Under the pieces are notes generated by a model. It was not told the origin of the DNA. It was given only the letters and a program-made list of their open reading frames with translations, and ran no database searches. From assembly GCA_008692225.1 (NCBI GenBank), contig VICG01000016.1, forward strand, positions 186,001 to 250,000: a DNA stretch of 64,000 nt, in the 5' to 3' direction. The stretch's first letter is position 1; each line of letters opens with the position of its first letter. This DNA is from Monilinia fructicola (lineage: Eukaryota; Ascomycota; Leotiomycetes; Helotiales; Sclerotiniaceae). The translations under genes and the position numbers were made by a program. This document shows positions 25,434-42,969 of this stretch, in pieces.

Positions 25434-27112
25434 ATGGCTATCTTGAAGACAGAACAAGGCGATATTGAAGTCCGAATAAAGCGACACCCTGACGATACGT
25501 ATTACGACGAATACATTAAAGTTGAAGACAAGGACAAAGATTTCGATGAAAGCTGTGAGAGATATATTATTCCTGAGCCGGGAACGACGTACTCTATTGA
25601 GACCACTTTAAAAAATGGCTTTTGTTTCGACAAATATGGGGGTATTGGGGCACAATTATCTTTTCTCGGGGGCAAGATTGTTTCCCGGAATTGCTTCTGG
25701 AATACCTTCCGCAATTCGAAGATCAAGACAGACATCTCTAAAACCATTCAGTGTGTCAATGTAGAGGTAGATGGAGAGAAGATGATTGGGGCAAGATTTG
25801 CGTTGAGAGCTCTTGAAGTTGGTTAGTAGGCAGTTGAATGATTATAACCCGCTGGCTAGGATCTAAAATTTACTGTGGTAGATGAATCATTTTCCAACGA
25901 AACAAATATCATTGGCATTGATCCAAAGAGTCTAGCGAGATTTTCAGTCTCGCTGTACTTCTTGGAAAAAAAAGTTTATCAGATTGTCCGACGACGAGTA
26001 TGATAAAACATTACCAGACTGGAGGAAAGAATGTTCAAAGGCACATTCCAGAAGTATAAATCCTGCTAAGCTTAAGGCAAAGAAGATTAGGCACAAAGGC
26101 AAAGCCAATCAGCCTGATACGCGGAATCTCTGGGATGCTAAAAAGGTCGATCCAGATAGTTACCAAAAACGTGGAATCAGCTCGGCTATCGGGTAAGTAT
26201 ATTCTGCATGACTTCTATGCACAACGCTCACGTATCTAGTTTTAACGGGGGGGAACAATCAAAAGTCTCTCGAGACGCAAAATCTGAGACCTGGATTATT
26301 GATAGAGGTTTTGTTGGTACGATATACCAGTCGGATCGTGTCACAGCTTATCTCCGTGTCTCTTGCTTTGGTACATTCGAATTTCATTGTAGAAATGCAG
26401 GTCAGTCGGTTTTATGACAAATTTAGTAAATAATATACTGACGTGTATGGCATACAGGATTCGTGGAACAAGTGGGCATGATCAAGTACCCCTCTCCCCC
26501 ACCCCTCTACTACTCTTCTTGGAATGTCCTAAGCGACGGTGAAAGAAAGGCCGCTTTGCAAGGGTTACAAAGATTGAGCAAAGAGCAATGGCATGAAGAT
26601 CAAGAAAAGTAAGCCAGAATGCTATTTCCAATAGTCGGTCGAGTAAATCTAGAAGATCATCCGTGGGAATGGCGTCAATGGAACAGAATGTACGCCGAGG
26701 AGAGACAGAAAGCATTCCAGAGTCTTCAGGTTAGTTTGAGCGTATCCAATACTTCATCGAGATGACCGCTAATACGCATTATCAGGATAAGAAGAAGTCT
26801 CGAGAGCAAGGGAATGCTCCGCGGCAGTTTGAAAACATGATTGGTCGGATTATCAATCTCGATGATGATGATGATGATGATGACTATATTATGATTGTTT
26901 CCGCAACTAAGAACCCAACCCTGATCCCAGCTGCGAAGAAAGCAGAAGCAAGCCCTCCGGACGAGGGCTTGCTGAAGAAGAAAGCTGCACTGGAGAAATT
27001 GAATGAGGAAATCGCGCAGGAAGAGAGGCTTCTCAAAATGAAGCGGGAGCGGGATGCTTTGCAGGTGGGAATTGACGCAGCAAAATGTAAGAAGCGCGTC
27101 AAGACAGAATGA
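25434..27112 (+). pseudogene. DUF7918-like family member A, broken copy
   Basis: Exons 25434-25821, 25882-26192, 26240-26400, 26458-26729 and 26786-27112 have good splice sites, and their boundaries match copy B where both are present. The N-terminal domain reads EVRIKRHPDD, then YIIPEPGTTYSIETTLKNGF, then LGGKIVSR, the pattern I associate with fungal DUF7918. The C-terminus has an Asp run and a Lys/Glu-rich coiled coil (LEKLNEEIAQEERLLKMKRE). Two defects are visible: an extra A in the eight-A run at 25966-25973 (removing it restores the exon phases), and an in-frame TAA near 26609 after HEDQEK, with coding resuming in the same frame. A truncated protein may still be made. Function is unknown. 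Confidence 0.65.
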
Positions 27113-27787
27113 ACAATGGGTCATACTTTTCGATGAGAATCTGCTCGGGGGCCATTTTTGAGGTCAAAGGGATCGGCGCAAAGGCATCTTCATACATTGA
27201 TATTTGCTTACTGGGGAAGGGGTTGAGCATAATTCATGCATTTGATGCATCATTGTAGTTATCGACACAGTATCATATTTTCTTAGCCTTCAAGTCAAAA
27301 TAGATAGCAATAGTAATGGGATTTAAAATATTCTTCTAACTTATTTTGGCTCCGAATAGTTACTTGAGGTAGCCCTGGAGCCCTGGAGATGAGAATTTGA
27401 CCTTGATATTAATATATATCTGCGTATTTAGTGATCCAATAATGATCAATTATTCCATTATCTTGATTGGTTGGTAAATATTTGATTACCAGGTGAAATA
27501 GGGCTTAACCTCTAAATTGTAATCTCCCGATACAATGGTGACGTCTGTCGGAAATTAGTTTCATTTCAATTGATATTCAATACTGTTGTTATAACAACCG
27601 CTAGCTTCCCAAGTACCGCTAGTACTACGCTAGTTGATGAGCCTCGGAAGAGTTTCTATCTTGTTCATCTCTTGTTGTTGGACTGAAGATTAACTTCAAT
27701 AAACAAGATCGTACACACATACTTCAGTCTCTACTTTCTACGAATTTCGGTAGTTTCCCACTTTACCTATACCTGATATTGCCCATC
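27113..27787. other. Spacer between tandem copies A and B
   Basis: AT-leaning sequence with no supported gene. It probably contains the 3' end of copy A and the promoter of copy B. Confidence 0.5.
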
Positions 27788-29528
27788 ATGACTATCATGT
27801 ATGGAGAAGAAGGTGAGATTATCGTTCGCATCAAGAGAGAAGAGCCCAAAAAATGTTATGAAGAATATATCAAATTGGAGCCAAGAGAAAAGCTACATGA
27901 GAAAGATCTTCAACGGTACATTGTCGCAGAGCTAGGCACCACCTACTACATCATTGTCGCATTGACTCAAGGTTTTGATTTTTCCGACTACAAACTTTTG
28001 CGGGCCAACTTTTACATAGACAACAAGAGAGTGGCTTTCCTTGATTTCAAACCTCCTCCAAACAGCACAAGACACCAAAGTCGCGTCAGGGGAAAAATCC
28101 AACATTCAAATTTTGCAGTTGATGGACAAAGAGCTGGATCAACCTTTGTGTTTAGAAGTAATGGTATTAATTGTGGTGCCTACAAACTTAAAAAAACAAG
28201 ACATGAAGCTTACTTTGATAATTAGATGAAACAACGGACAACGAAGATTTTCCAAGCTTTCCCACAATCAAGATCTGCTTTAGCTTCCAGAAGACGGTTA
28301 CAAACAACCTATCGAATCAGGAGTATGATAGAGCAATATCAAGCTGGAGGGAAGATTGTTCTAGGCTTCATTCCAAGGCTAATCGGCCAGCTCGGCCAGT
28401 TCGTTCCAAAACTTCAACTGAGAGCTATCCCTTTGGTGCAATTGAATTCCATTGCAATTCTACTAGTAATTCTACTCGATGCCATGATGGCTTTCACCTG
28501 ACTAACTCTATGTGCAGAACCCCTTGAAGATTCTGGCTTAGTCGAATATCCACCAGCACTATACCTTTATCGCTGGGATGTTCTTACCATTGAGGAGAGA
28601 AGACAGGCATTTGATCAACTTCAAGAAATGGAATTAAAGCATTTGAATGGCGCCAGGGAGATTGAACCTGGACAGACTTCTGGGGTGAAGGATATCCGAC
28701 GCAGAGAAGCACTTACAAGGGAGCAACTGGAGGTCAAGGAATTGCGTTCATGGGGAAAGTTTTATAACCATGAAAAGCGCGATGTCTTCGAGGCTCTGCA
28801 AGTATGTTTGTGTAATCTATGAATATACATGAGCTATCACTAACATACATCATCAGGTAAGACAAAAGGCTCGCGCAAGAGGAGACCTGAATTTGCAGTA
28901 CAAAAACATGAAAGGCGAAATCATCACTTTCGGTCAAGAAGCCCAGCCTGATATACCAGCAGAAGCATCACCAAAACGAGAATCATCAGCTACTGCGCCC
29001 CTTGAACCAAAGAGAGAAACACCTTCCATCAAAGACACCTTAGCTTCCTTTCTGTTCGGAGATGATATGGATCTGGTTGAGGAAACGTCCTCATCCACAC
29101 TCAAGCTTGGTCAGACACGTAACAGCACAAAGGGAACCAGGCAAGATAAAAATAAAACTGCTACTGTACAAGTCAAGAATAACCCCTTTGATGCTACGTC
29201 TTATATTTCAGACGATGATGTTACTTTCGTATCTGAGGCAGAATGGAGGGCTAGCATTGCCAAGAAGAATGCTGAGCCTGAGAAAGTCATAAAGCAAGAA
29301 GCAGCAGAGTCTTTGAAAGAGGAACCTCAGCAATCACCAAAAGTAAAGTTAGAAGAGAAGTTGAACGAAGATGATAACGAATTGCAAGAAGCACGAAAGT
29401 GGAAGGAACTAGAAAGAGAAAAGATGAAGATCAAATTGGACATGGAGTTGTTGAAGAAAGAAAAGAGGTTGAATGAGATCAACCATACCCTCGAGGCAGT
29501 GAAGACGAAGAGAAGAAAGATTGACTAG
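27788..29528 (+). CDS. DUF7918-like family member B, intact, 523 residues
   Basis: Four exons, 27788-28163, 28226-28465, 28518-28801 and 28857-29528, join with introns of 62, 52 and 55 nt and an unbroken frame. Residues 1-125 form the N-terminal domain (EIIVRIKREE, YIVAELGTTYYIIVALTQGF, FVFRS). A middle part (QEYDRAISSWREDC, FGAIEFHCN, GLVEYPPALYLYRWDVL) matches copy A. Residues 270-300 carry RSWGKFYNHEKRDVFEALQ, also seen in copy D. The tail is acidic/basic with DDDVTFVSEAEW and a C-terminal coiled coil. There is no signal peptide or membrane segment; a nuclear role is only a guess from the basic KTKRRKID end. Compared with copy A it lacks one middle exon. The start is the first ATG in good context. 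Confidence 0.75.
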
Positions 29529-29899
29529 ATGATTTCTATGTGATGTATAACATAGAGATTGGTATATGGTGGTTTCCTTCTGGAGATGGGAGGCAATGAT
29601 GTATGAACGTGTGGATATAAGGATACTTTTGTATATTTGGCGCTGTATGCAGCCCATAATATTCCACGTTATTAGTTGTCATATTAGGCTAAATAGCAAT
29701 AATAATGAAGCACAATGAATCTTCAAAGATGTATGAATGAAGATATCATACTGCAATCATACTGCATTATTCGTAAAAGTATTTCTCCACCATATTTATG
29801 ATGAGTTAACTTTCACTCTCATCTTCTGGCCTTTATTAATGCTTCCAGGTCATATAGGAAAGCGTCTGGAAATCACGCTAATGCTACCTATCAATCTCT
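29529..29899. other. Spacer downstream of copy B
   Basis: Nothing supported. It probably holds the 3' untranslated region of copy B. Confidence 0.4.
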
Positions 29900-31130
29900 T
29901 TGTCTTCCAGGACAACAATAATCTTTTTTTCAGTTGATACAGATAGAGATAAACAGCAAGGAAGACGACGAACTGTGCCACAAAAAAGTTTTTGGTGGCT
30001 ATTCTTCCAGAGGAAGGCAATGAGTACAAGTTTCAGATTATCAAAACTACAACAAATGATCCATTCAAGGAATGCGTGAAGTTATGACACCGCAAAAATC
30101 GTGGCGACAAAAAAGCTGAGCGATACATATTTCTGCAGCTAGTTACAATGTTCAAGGTTGAGATCTTTAAACGCGGGGTTTTGCTCCAATCCTTTTGATG
30201 CAGTTGCAGCAAATCTCTTTTTTGCATGTCAGATTCATTACTTTGGTCTGGCTGTTTTTCAGGACGAAATACCACAGCATACTTGCACTACACAAGATTT
30301 TAAGATGGAAGTTTTATGTGTGAATACCTAAACGTATGCTCAAAGCCTCATTAGCGCCCCTTATGTCTTTCAAGCATTTGATATCGATGAAGATCTCTTA
30401 GATGAGACTGATATCTTTGGGGTGAAAACTGTCGATGCCCAACATTTCATGCTTCGACTTTCTTGAAGGAAATCAACCTCAAAAGCTAATGGCTTCATGT
30501 GCCAAGACACCTCTGCAGACTTGTCGAATAAAAATAAAGTAGGTCAGCTCAATTTTAAGAAACATGGGATCACCAACTTTGCTAGATAAGTATCTGGATC
30601 CCAAACTGTACCGATTGTACCTAAAATTTCAAGGTCGAATAGGAGTCGAGTATCAGCTAAGTTATGTGTTTACTTTGCCCATAAATTCCATCTTTCGAGA
30701 CATCTGAAGATCCAATTCAATTATAATGCCATTGGTGAGTTGTTCCTCGCCAGCTCTATAATTCATCATTCAAAAAAACTTCGCAAAAATCAAGCAAGAA
30801 GTCATCAACCTGGATGCGATCGTTGAAGATACCATCTTTCCGCGTAAGGAGGCTACGATTAGGTATGACTTAACAAACATCAAAGAAGATAATATGACTG
30901 CACCATCCCCAGTTTCAACCAGGAATGTCAAAAAATACAACAGTATGGACTGTCCATAGTAGACGACATCGTGCCACTCTCTACTACAGAGGTCCAAAGG
31001 CTCACGGAAGAGCAGCGCCTGAGAGGAGGATTTGTTGAACGATATTGCCAAGGAATTGGAAGCTGAGACTGTATATACGCGGAGCCGGCATGCAGAGCTT
31101 ATGAGAATGGCTCATAACATGTGAGATTGG
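29900..31130 (+). pseudogene. Decayed third tandem DUF7918-like copy (C)
   Basis: Short protein-like islands occur in the same order as in copies A and B but in different frames with stops between. KEDDELCHK and then LPEEGNEYKFQIIKTT near 29.95-30.06 kb match the IPEPGTTYSIETTLK region of A. HLKIQFNYNAIG near 30.7 kb matches FGTFEFHCRNAG, including the position of the following splice site. STTEVQRLTEEQRLRGG near 31.0 kb resembles the TIEERRQAF helix. KIKQEVINLDAIVEDT near 30.79 kb recalls the acidic tail. The order of the last two islands is not the same as in A and B, so the copy may be rearranged. I see no way it encodes a full protein. Confidence 0.5.
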
Positions 31131-33768
<2,638 letters not shown>

Positions 33769-34682
33769 GTTATTATGAGACACAGCTTCTGGAGTGGGTG
33801 ATGAAAATTCAAAGTATCCATTTAGGTTCTGGACAAGCATGTCTAGATCTTCTCAACTTCAAGTCTTATCTGCCAGAAAATAGTGTTACATGCCACAACA
33901 TTATCTATCACCTCAGCTCGTGATAAAGCACACTCCCATCTTACACACAAATCAGCCCGCAGATATCAAATTTGCCAATTGATGCTAATCCACGCCCTTG
34001 GCGCACCCTCCAACTCCAGGCCAAGCCTCTGTATCTTGCATCTAAACACCTCTCTCATGCCGGATTGCTGGATAAATATCCTTCCAGAATTTAGATTCTA
34101 TAATCCAAACCCTGCTCAGTGCGATGGGATTGCCCTTCTTCTCGTCTGCGGGGCTCCACACGCCAAACTGCAAACGGATTACAACGCACGGATACCCGAA
34201 AGAAACATATGCGCCCAGCCGGCTATTGATCCCGGGTGTGGTCATCAAGAACTGGCATTGGGGAATAGGATTGGCTGGAGAAACATGATCTAGTATTATC
34301 CGCCGTGTTTATCGAGAAACTGGGGGTGGAGCAGAAGCTTTGAGGTCTCCTTAGCTGCCTTGGCCATGTTGGACGAGGTGGGTGAATATGGGGATGTAGG
34401 TCTCGGTTTCTTGATGGAGAATGGTTTCTCCTTTCGATGATCGTGTATGGGGTAAATGGCATGATATTGTATCGTTGTATTCGATCGCATTTGTAGTTTC
34501 AGACTGAACCTCCAAATGTGGGACTTTCCTGCGGATGCTCGACCTTTTTCTCGCACGCGTATATCTTGAGATCACCGTGGATCGACACGTCAAGGCTCTA
34601 CTCATTTCTGCACCGATGCAAAAGATTTTGTTCTGCTGAACGATTCAATTTTCTGTAAGATCAAACGAATAAAGCCGTCAAG
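33769..34682. other. Spacer with possible minus-strand coding remnants
   Basis: Three overlapping minus frames between 34223 and 34605 read partly like protein (for example EYNDTISCHLPHTRSSKG, and SKLLLHPQFLDKHGG), as does one at 34042-34248 (YVSFGYPCVVIRLQFGVW). They cannot be spliced into one product by eye and no domain is recognised. It may be a decayed gene or chance. Confidence 0.25.
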
Positions 34683-37267
<2,585 letters not shown>

Positions 37268-38012
37268 GAATTTGTAGCCAAGCAAGGAGATATTATGATC
37301 AGACATAGTACAATACAGGTGCAAATACAAACACAGATCTATACCAACTTTCATATAGGAGCCCTAAATCAGTAAATATAATGGATATTATACATCGTAT
37401 TCTAATTCTTCGCCTATTTCTAAAATAGACGGAGTGATCACACTCTGAACTACTCTCAAAGATGTCCTAGACATTTTATACAAGTTTTTACGCTCCACAA
37501 TGCGTGAAATCTTGTTGTATCTGGCTTGTGCTTTGGAAATTTTGTTGTGAACGGTCTCTAGTGGCGGTAAAAGGGGGGTGATTAGAAGGGGATGTGAGGG
37601 CTGATTGGTGGTGACTGATTTCATGGACAACATTCGGTTTTTATTAATGTGTAACCAGCTAGATGAAATGTATACTATATTCTGAATTATTTGTCATATT
37701 GTACAGATAGGAGGAGTGGTGAAAAGGGCCGTGGAAAAAAGAACTGAAGCTACGCCATGAGAAAATGGGTTAGGGTGCTTTTGAGTGGTGATAGAAGGCT
37801 GCAAGGCTAAAAGCATAGGAAGGTCAATGTTTGAACTTCTAAGTAAGTAAAATTGATCGCCGTGGGTGGGTGGCAGATTTTCTCATGTGTTGATCAACTA
37901 GATCCCAAAGTAAATGTTCTTGCCCCCCTCTCTCCTCCGCTATTAATCGTCTCAATCGTCTTCATAGACAATACTCATACTCAATACATCGTCTGCACGC
38001 ATTTCCATAGAT
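37268..38012. other. Intergenic between convergent genes
   Basis: The MFS gene and the rhomboid gene end facing each other. An 81-codon minus ORF at 37388-37633 has no recognisable feature. Nothing else is seen. Confidence 0.5.
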
Positions 38013-39163
38013 TCACTTAATTCTATTCTCCCACTTAGTCATTCCAGACCACTTGTAAACGCGTCGACAAAGCGGTTGCCAAATCTTCCTGTCACATTCA
38101 AAATGCACATATCCCAAGCCCAAAAGAGCACCACTCAAATGCGCCTAAATACTCAAAAATTAGAGATGTTTATGACCTGAAGTTTGGGAGGAATTCTCAC
38201 CGCGTGTCCCAGCCTGAGGGTTTTGTATGCACCAAAAACGCCAAGAAGATCAAACAGCATGGCTACGCCCAACAGTTCCTGAGCCGCGAAATCATATGGT
38301 ATGAATACGATTCGAAATTTAGCTTCAGGGTGCTCCATAGCAGTGGCGCCAATCAGCGCAAATAACGCACCGCTTGCTCCTAAGAATGGTATATTAGGCA
38401 TACTAGGCCGAAGCCCTCCACTTAGAGCTTGTGCCCAACTACTGATGACACCAGTGGATAAATAAAAGGCCGCCATATGAGCAATACTCGAATGGAAAGT
38501 CAAGTCTTGTCCTAGAGCAGGCATAAATGAGTTGAATGCGTACATATTGAAGCCTAAATGCATAAGAGAAGTATGGCCAAATACACATGTAAGCAGTGTG
38601 AAGTTCCTGTTCGAGCCAGGTACATGCATGAAGATATTACTCCACAACGTTGGCACGAGGCCTCCTAAAGCATGTATTCCTACATTTATACCCATGACTG
38701 TATAGGTAAATTTCTCAGCGGGCAGTAATCTCCCCCAGAACTTCTGTCGGCCTTCCGGGGTGAAAAGTTGGTTTACTGGAGGCCATGGAGTTGGTGAATA
38801 TAGTCCAGGAAGGTATCTCATCTCATGAACACTTCGCCTCAAGTCATACGCATTCTCTTTATCTCTATAGAAAAGGGTTATGACTTTTGGGGTCTCTTTT
38901 TTTAAATTCAAATTCTCGAATACGGCACACGTGGTATATATCGTACCGACCGCTGCCAGGGTCCATATCGTGATCGCAGCGGCATTGTCTTGAACAGGAG
39001 GGCTGCTTGGTGGGGGCGGTGTCTCGCAGGCTTCCGTTGAGGAAGAATGATTTCTCCTTCTAGCTATCCTGGATTGAATAGACTTTTTGTTAAATGCGTA
39101 TCGAAGTGGTGAGACGCGCGAAAGTATACTTGGAGGCTTGGAGAGCGCGATTCCTCTAAACAT
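38013..39163 (-). CDS. PCP1: Mitochondrial-type rhomboid intramembrane serine protease (Pcp1/PARL-like)
   Basis: Exon 39163-38201 and a short last exon 38144-38013 are joined by a 56-nt intron in frame, giving 364 residues. The N-terminus is basic and Ser/Arg-rich (KKSIQSRIARRRNHSS) like a mitochondrial presequence, then one extra membrane segment (ITIWTLAAVGTIYTTCAVF), as in Pcp1/PARL. The six-helix rhomboid core has HTSLMHLGFNMYAF with the conserved His/Asn helix, the catalytic serine in LGASGALFAL, and the catalytic histidine in GHAAHLSGALLG. That histidine is supplied only by the second exon; reading straight on past the donor would lose it. In yeast the orthologue processes Mgm1 and Ccp1 in the inner membrane. 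Orthology is inferred from architecture. Confidence 0.85.
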
Positions 39164-39847
39164 ATCGGGTGACTGAGTCGCAGGAACCGTGGTGTGTTGG
39201 CACCGAGGAAGATCTCAAAGTATAGTTCCTACTTAGGAAATGATAGCAAGAAGTTATCTTCCGTATCATGGCGTGGTGAGCGTGAAAGTGATGTTTCCTT
39301 TCTATTTTTGGATGATTCGATGTCGGAAGTTTATTTCCATCACGTGACTAGGGTATTTTCGGATAGATTCGGAACTCCAATGTCGGCACGATGGGACCGA
39401 ATCGCCATGTGGGTAGGTTCCCCTTTACCAACCGAATAGTTATTCATCAACCTTGGTATTTCAATTCAAAAACCACCAGTCCAACTCAGAAGGAAATCAC
39501 TCCTACTAAGCTATGGATATTCTTTGAAGCACATTAATTTTCTTGGCCACATTTATGCGATGCTCAGCAACTGCTCGGGATCAGATGCTCTGAAATTCTA
39601 GCATTATGAAATTTTCATTCACGGAATATTTGTATTATAACCTGATTATGAAGGAAAAGATAGGCACCATTATAGATGCAATAATACAATAGAAAAGATG
39701 ACCGAATAGGCAAAATATGTGGGCTAGATAATCTTAGAGAATTCATCATGATAAAGGCGTTCACACTAGCTTCCCAAACTGGTATTGCCCAAGCTTTGCA
39801 TTCTGAAATTCGGACCACCCCATCAACTTCAAAGACGCAAATTGAAA
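39164..39847. other. Intergenic, nothing supported
   Basis: The plus ORF at 39194-39439 overlaps the rhomboid promoter and has no domain. Confidence 0.4.
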
Positions 39848-41683
39848 TCAGTTCCCTCCAATTCCTAAAACTCCTAGCCTCAATTGCTCAATTCGTCTCC
39901 TCGCTCCATTCATCTCCTTCCTTGCCTCAGCAACCCTCATAGCATCCTCAAACTCTACCTCTTTTCTCCGTGCCTCTTCTTCTAACGTTTTAAGTTCCGC
40001 TTCTAGTCCTTCAAGATCACCATTCAGATTTAGGCTTGATTTCCTGTCCAGGTCAACCTCAGGTTTAAAAATTGGAGCAGAGGAAGTGGTGGATAAATAG
40101 GTAGTAGTGAAAGCAAGGGAGGGAACCCATGTTTCTAAGTCAATTACTGGAATACTCGGGGCCTCTGAAACTTTCGTGCATGTCGATTCTATATTAATGG
40201 TTGGGGAAGAAGATTTCTTGGACTTGAATGGGATCTTGGAATTCAATGAAGGATTTGCTGTAGGTTCTAAGCGAGTTTCGATTGCTTCAGTAGTTGGTTT
40301 GGAAATGATTTTGGATTCTTCATACTTGATCTTCGAGGAAATCGAGGTTTTGAAAGCTTCCAACGAACCAAGGCTTGGGGGCGTGAAAGGAATGATAACA
40401 TCCATAGATAGATCTTCAGGCTTCACATTGAGGATGTCCGGAAGCATTCCAATCATCTGAACAGGTTCAGTGGCGGTTGAATTGATGTCAACTTGAGGTT
40501 TCTCGAGCTCGACTTTAACAGTCGAGAGTGCAGTAACCTTGGATGAAGGTTTATGTTCTGTACGTATGTTGGTAGAGTCCGTCAATGGGGACTTGAATGT
40601 TGATGAACTAGTCGGCATAACATTGCGAGGAACGCCAATATCCATATGATCTTCTAAAAAATGAGCTTCAGATATAGATGGGTCAGATTTCACTTTCGCC
40701 AAAGTGGACATTGAGGAGTTCATAGGTCTCATTTCCAGGGAGGATTTTCCAAAAATGTGTCCATATTCAATGGAAGATTTCATTGACTGTGATAGCCGCT
40801 TTGGTCTTGATAGATCCATGAATTCGGAAGGACGCTTCGCTACCCGTGATATGAGCTCAGGTTCTATTCCAGACGGAGGAACTGCTCCTGTGCTTGATAA
40901 ATTATTATAGCAAGGCTTGATGGGCGCCTCTTTGGTAACGCATCTAGAAACTCCTTCAGGGAATTTGGGAAAAAAAGATTGAAGGACATTGGAACCTACT
41001 TGAGCCACTGTATCTAAGACATGTGGTGTATCGAGCATATTGTTGGCTGTGCTCCATGTATCAGTAGTTCTTGGAGGTCGGGTAGAAGTGCTTGTGAGTG
41101 CTGCAGTTTCTTGAACCTGTGCAGGTTTAATTGTCGCCAGATTCGTGCACCCAATAGTCCGATCAGGTTGTGCTTGAGGGTTAGTGTCTGGTGTATTCAC
41201 AGATAATACTACTGGTTTAGTTATTGCTTGACCTGCACCATTAGACAATCCAGCGCAGCGATTTGTGAAAGACGGAACTCGTATACTTTCTGAAGGCTTT
41301 TCCAATCTTTGAGGTTCGTTCTCCAAGTCAATGGCAGCTTCCTCAGACTTGCCAATTAATTCTGTATCTTCGGGAATCTCCCCTTTGTCGAGGTATCTGC
41401 GTCTCTCCTACAGTCAGGTAAGTTTGTGCACCTACCAAAACGACTATTTTGTTGCAACATACCTGTAACTTCCTAAATGCTGTCGGTTTCTCACGTGTGT
41501 ACAGCTTGCCCCACGAGCGCCAGTACTCTGGTAAGTTTTTGAGGAGCTCGTCCTTGAGGGCACGAACTGCTGCTTTTTTGGGTCTAGGGCCGAGATTTGT
41601 GCAATGATGTGACCAAATTTGTTGGAAATCATATCTCTAGGCTCATAGGTCAGTTCAGCACAGTAACACCAGTGGGTATACAT
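39848..41683 (-). CDS. C-terminal half of DUF7918-like locus D (acidic, coiled-coil tail)
   Basis: A minus exon around 41680-41463 and a long exon 41407-39848 are joined by a 55-nt intron (GTATGT to TGTAG) at the same place as the last intron of copies A and B, after a matching RSWGKLYTREKPTAFRKLQ segment. The long exon encodes a Ser/Thr/Pro-rich disordered stretch ending in a coiled coil (ELKTLEEEARRKEVEFEDAM). Within the first exon the frame breaks at a run of six A (41574-41579 on the plus strand as T); one more A, or two fewer, would connect SALDPKK to AVRALKDELLKNLPEY. It may be one gene with 41786-42969 or a broken half. Confidence 0.5.
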
Positions 41684-41785
41684 ATAATAAGGAAGATCAA
41701 GACTACTTAAACCACTGTTCTCACAAGGTTTATTTGTTGGATTTAGGGTGCAATAGATTTATTCAATTCAAATTGAACAATGAAG

Positions 41786-42969
41786 TCATACAATTGGCAT
41801 AAAACCAACTATAGATTGAAACAAACAGGAACCTGGAAAGTTGGAAATGGTTTCATGAATTCGTGCACCCACTGGTGTACCATCTTGCAAAATGTCTGTA
41901 TAGAATCCACTTACTGAAAGTTCCGTGTAGGCCGTCTCTCGTTCTTTGGGAGATAACAAATCCCAGGGTTGGCGAATTGAGGCTATGGGGGTCTGCGCAA
42001 TAGCCATGGTATCAAAGAATTCTTGGTTCAGTAAGTAATGATGCTTGGTTCAAGGATGTTTCCAAACTCACTCTCTCCACGCCATAAGTAATAAAAATTC
42101 TGTGTGTTTCCATACTTAAAACGCTTGTCATATTGTGTTGGAGGGACCAGGTAGTTCTCTATCTCCTCATTTGGCACAGCGATCCCTCCTGTTAATCTAA
42201 AAGCACAGTTAGTATATACAATCATGAGTAAGTGAACAAAGCCTGCCTCAATTTATGCGTAATCGAGTGCTTCTGGTATACGCTTCGGTGTACAACAGTT
42301 CTCTTCAAACTGTCTATTGAATCTTTGCCATCAAGATTCTGGGTATATCTATCTATCTTCAATGCGTGTTCTTGAAGCTTTAGATCAAACTCATCCTTTG
42401 TGAATTCAAGATCGCCAGTTTTCTTGTATTTACATACTTCGATGCGGAGCCCTTCAAGCATTCGTGGGTATTTCCGGGTAGGGTCAGCGCCTTGTTTGAG
42501 GAAATCCTCAGCTAATCAATTTAGATAAATGACTACTAACTTGAAAGGTGCAGCACATACCTGGAATTAGTGGCGCTAATTTCATGCGAACATTAGATCG
42601 CACTTGACCATCTACTGTTGCACAATGAATAGAGTCAATCAAGATACTCTCGTCTTTCTGGCGAGGTTCCTTTTCACATGACTTCGGGTATCTTTTCTCC
42701 CAGAACATGTTTCCCGAATGCACATCATACAATGCGATCATAACACCGTCATAATATCCATGGTTGAAGCCCTTCTTCATTGTGACTTCCAGACCAAACA
42801 TTTCATCATTTGAAGTGATGAATCGTGTGAGCATGCCAGTTTCTTCATCTCTCTTGCCGACTTCCATATATTCGTCAATATATTTCTGTTCACTTGCATC
42901 TGAAAGCATGGGGTAAAGTGGTAATCGGACTGAGAACCGCTCGTATGAATCTCCCAAACAAGCCGCCAT
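41786..42969 (-). CDS. N-terminal half of DUF7918-like locus D, 344 residues as read
   Basis: Exons 42969-42561, 42511-42247, 42196-42072 and 42021-41786 keep one frame with introns of about 50 nt. The second intron uses a GC donor (TTGAG|GCAGGC) with TACTAAC and a TTTTAG acceptor. The N-terminal domain has the family layout: a variable start (SVRLPLYPML), EYMEV, then LEVTMKKGFNHGYYDGVMIALYD. The middle has YYLWRGE and WDLLSPKERETAYTEL, matching the W-x-x-L-x-x-x-E-R helix of copy B. The frame stops at 41786 after GFMPIV, about 100 bases before the family's next segment, so the original gene probably continued into 41683-39848. Confidence 0.55.
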
